Source of the DNA: an uncultured Clostridia bacterium
GTDB lineage: Bacteria; Bacillota; Clostridia; TANB77; CAG-508
DNA length: 8,358 nt
NCBI GenBank assembly: GCA_944391155.1
Contig: CALXSO010000097.1
Location: forward strand, 1-8,358
Direction of reading: 5' to 3'
The translations under genes and the position numbers were made by a program. Below the pieces are notes generated by a model that worked only from the letters and a program-made list of their open reading frames with translations, did not search any database and was not told where the DNA came from. Of the stretch, positions 8,191 through 8,358 are shown piece by piece (within the stretch, counting starts at the first letter, position 1; every line of letters starts with the position of its first letter).

Positions 8191-8352
8191 GTCTTTTATC
8201 AATGCCAATGGTGGCACTATACATCCCATTGCCATCATAAAACTGATGGCATCTGTGATTCCTCCCAAATTTAGGAGAAACAGTACCACTGCTCCCATTA
8301 AAAGGAGTACCATTAATGCAACACCAATAGCTGATTTAAAAAAATTTTTCAT
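8173..8352 (-). CDS. Small two-helix membrane protein, unknown function
   Basis: A 59-codon frame starting ATG at 8352 and ending TAA at 8175-8173, in the same direction as the glucan synthase and 92 bases before its start. I do not recognise the family. The product starts MKNFFKSA and has two hydrophobic stretches, about residues 8-27 and 31-51, split by a short LGGITDA turn. The second contains MMAMGC and a PP pair. It ends in a charged tail, KDKKERR, as expected for a small helical-hairpin protein in the cytoplasmic membrane with both ends inside. I counted 65 G+C in 180 bases (36%), clearly richer than the neighbouring gene. Only six bases (GAAAAA) lie between the ATG and the window edge, so no ribosome-binding site can be seen. 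Those bases are in frame, so the ATG could be internal to a longer gene. A role in glucan synthesis is only possible by proximity. Confidence 0.6.
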   Translation of the reverse strand: MKNFFKSAIGVALMVLLLMGAVVLFLLNLGGITDAISFMMAMGCIVPPLALIKDKKERR

Positions 8353-8358
8353 TTTTTC

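Noticed and set aside
417..8274. Many plus-strand frames of 60-190 codons
   Set aside because: They lie opposite the glucan synthase coding sequence (the last one also crosses the small gene), are very rich in Phe, Leu, Ser and Ile as expected from antisense of AT-rich Lys/Glu/Asn coding DNA, and show no recognisable domains.

Overview
The window is very AT-rich: a line counted inside the large gene had about 22% G+C. It uses the standard genetic code, Lys/Ile/Asn/Glu-rich proteins and an AAGGAG ribosome-binding site before a TTG start. This suggests a low-GC Gram-positive organism, most likely a clostridium-like Firmicute; the lineage is an inference. All supported genes lie on the minus strand.

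Layout in the direction of transcription, from high to low coordinates: (i) 8352-8173, a small two-helix membrane protein of 59 residues that I cannot assign to a family. (ii) 8190-8081, a short junction with an imperfect hairpin over the small gene's stop codon, a possible -10 box, a dyad (TTGCAA-ATATGT arms) touching the ribosome-binding site, and a TTG start. (iii) 8080-104, one gene of 2,658 codons covering 95% of the window. It encodes a cyclic beta-1,2-glucan synthase (NdvB/ChvB/Cgs family): N-terminal region, membrane-embedded GT84 glucosyltransferase, glycoamylase-like cyclization domain, two GH94-type beta-sandwich regions and a GH94 phosphorylase-type catalytic domain. (iv) 103-1, AT-rich DNA with no recognisable gene, apart from a possible start of another reading frame at the window edge.

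The main oddity is at the 3' end of the large gene. The family match is intact up to the conserved GGQYTH motif (residues 2649-2654), then stops within one codon. Four unrelated residues (VCCC) and a TAA follow, and none of the three frames downstream resumes the family sequence. The last part of the GH94 domain, by my estimate 150-220 residues, is missing. Either the gene is truncated by a deletion, insertion or rearrangement, or this is an assembly junction. If real, the enzyme keeps its synthase and cyclization modules but has probably lost the phosphorylase activity that sets glucan length. I saw no CRISPR array, tRNA, rRNA, complete insertion sequence or new defence-type system. The long plus-strand frames are Phe/Leu-rich antisense shadows of the large gene.
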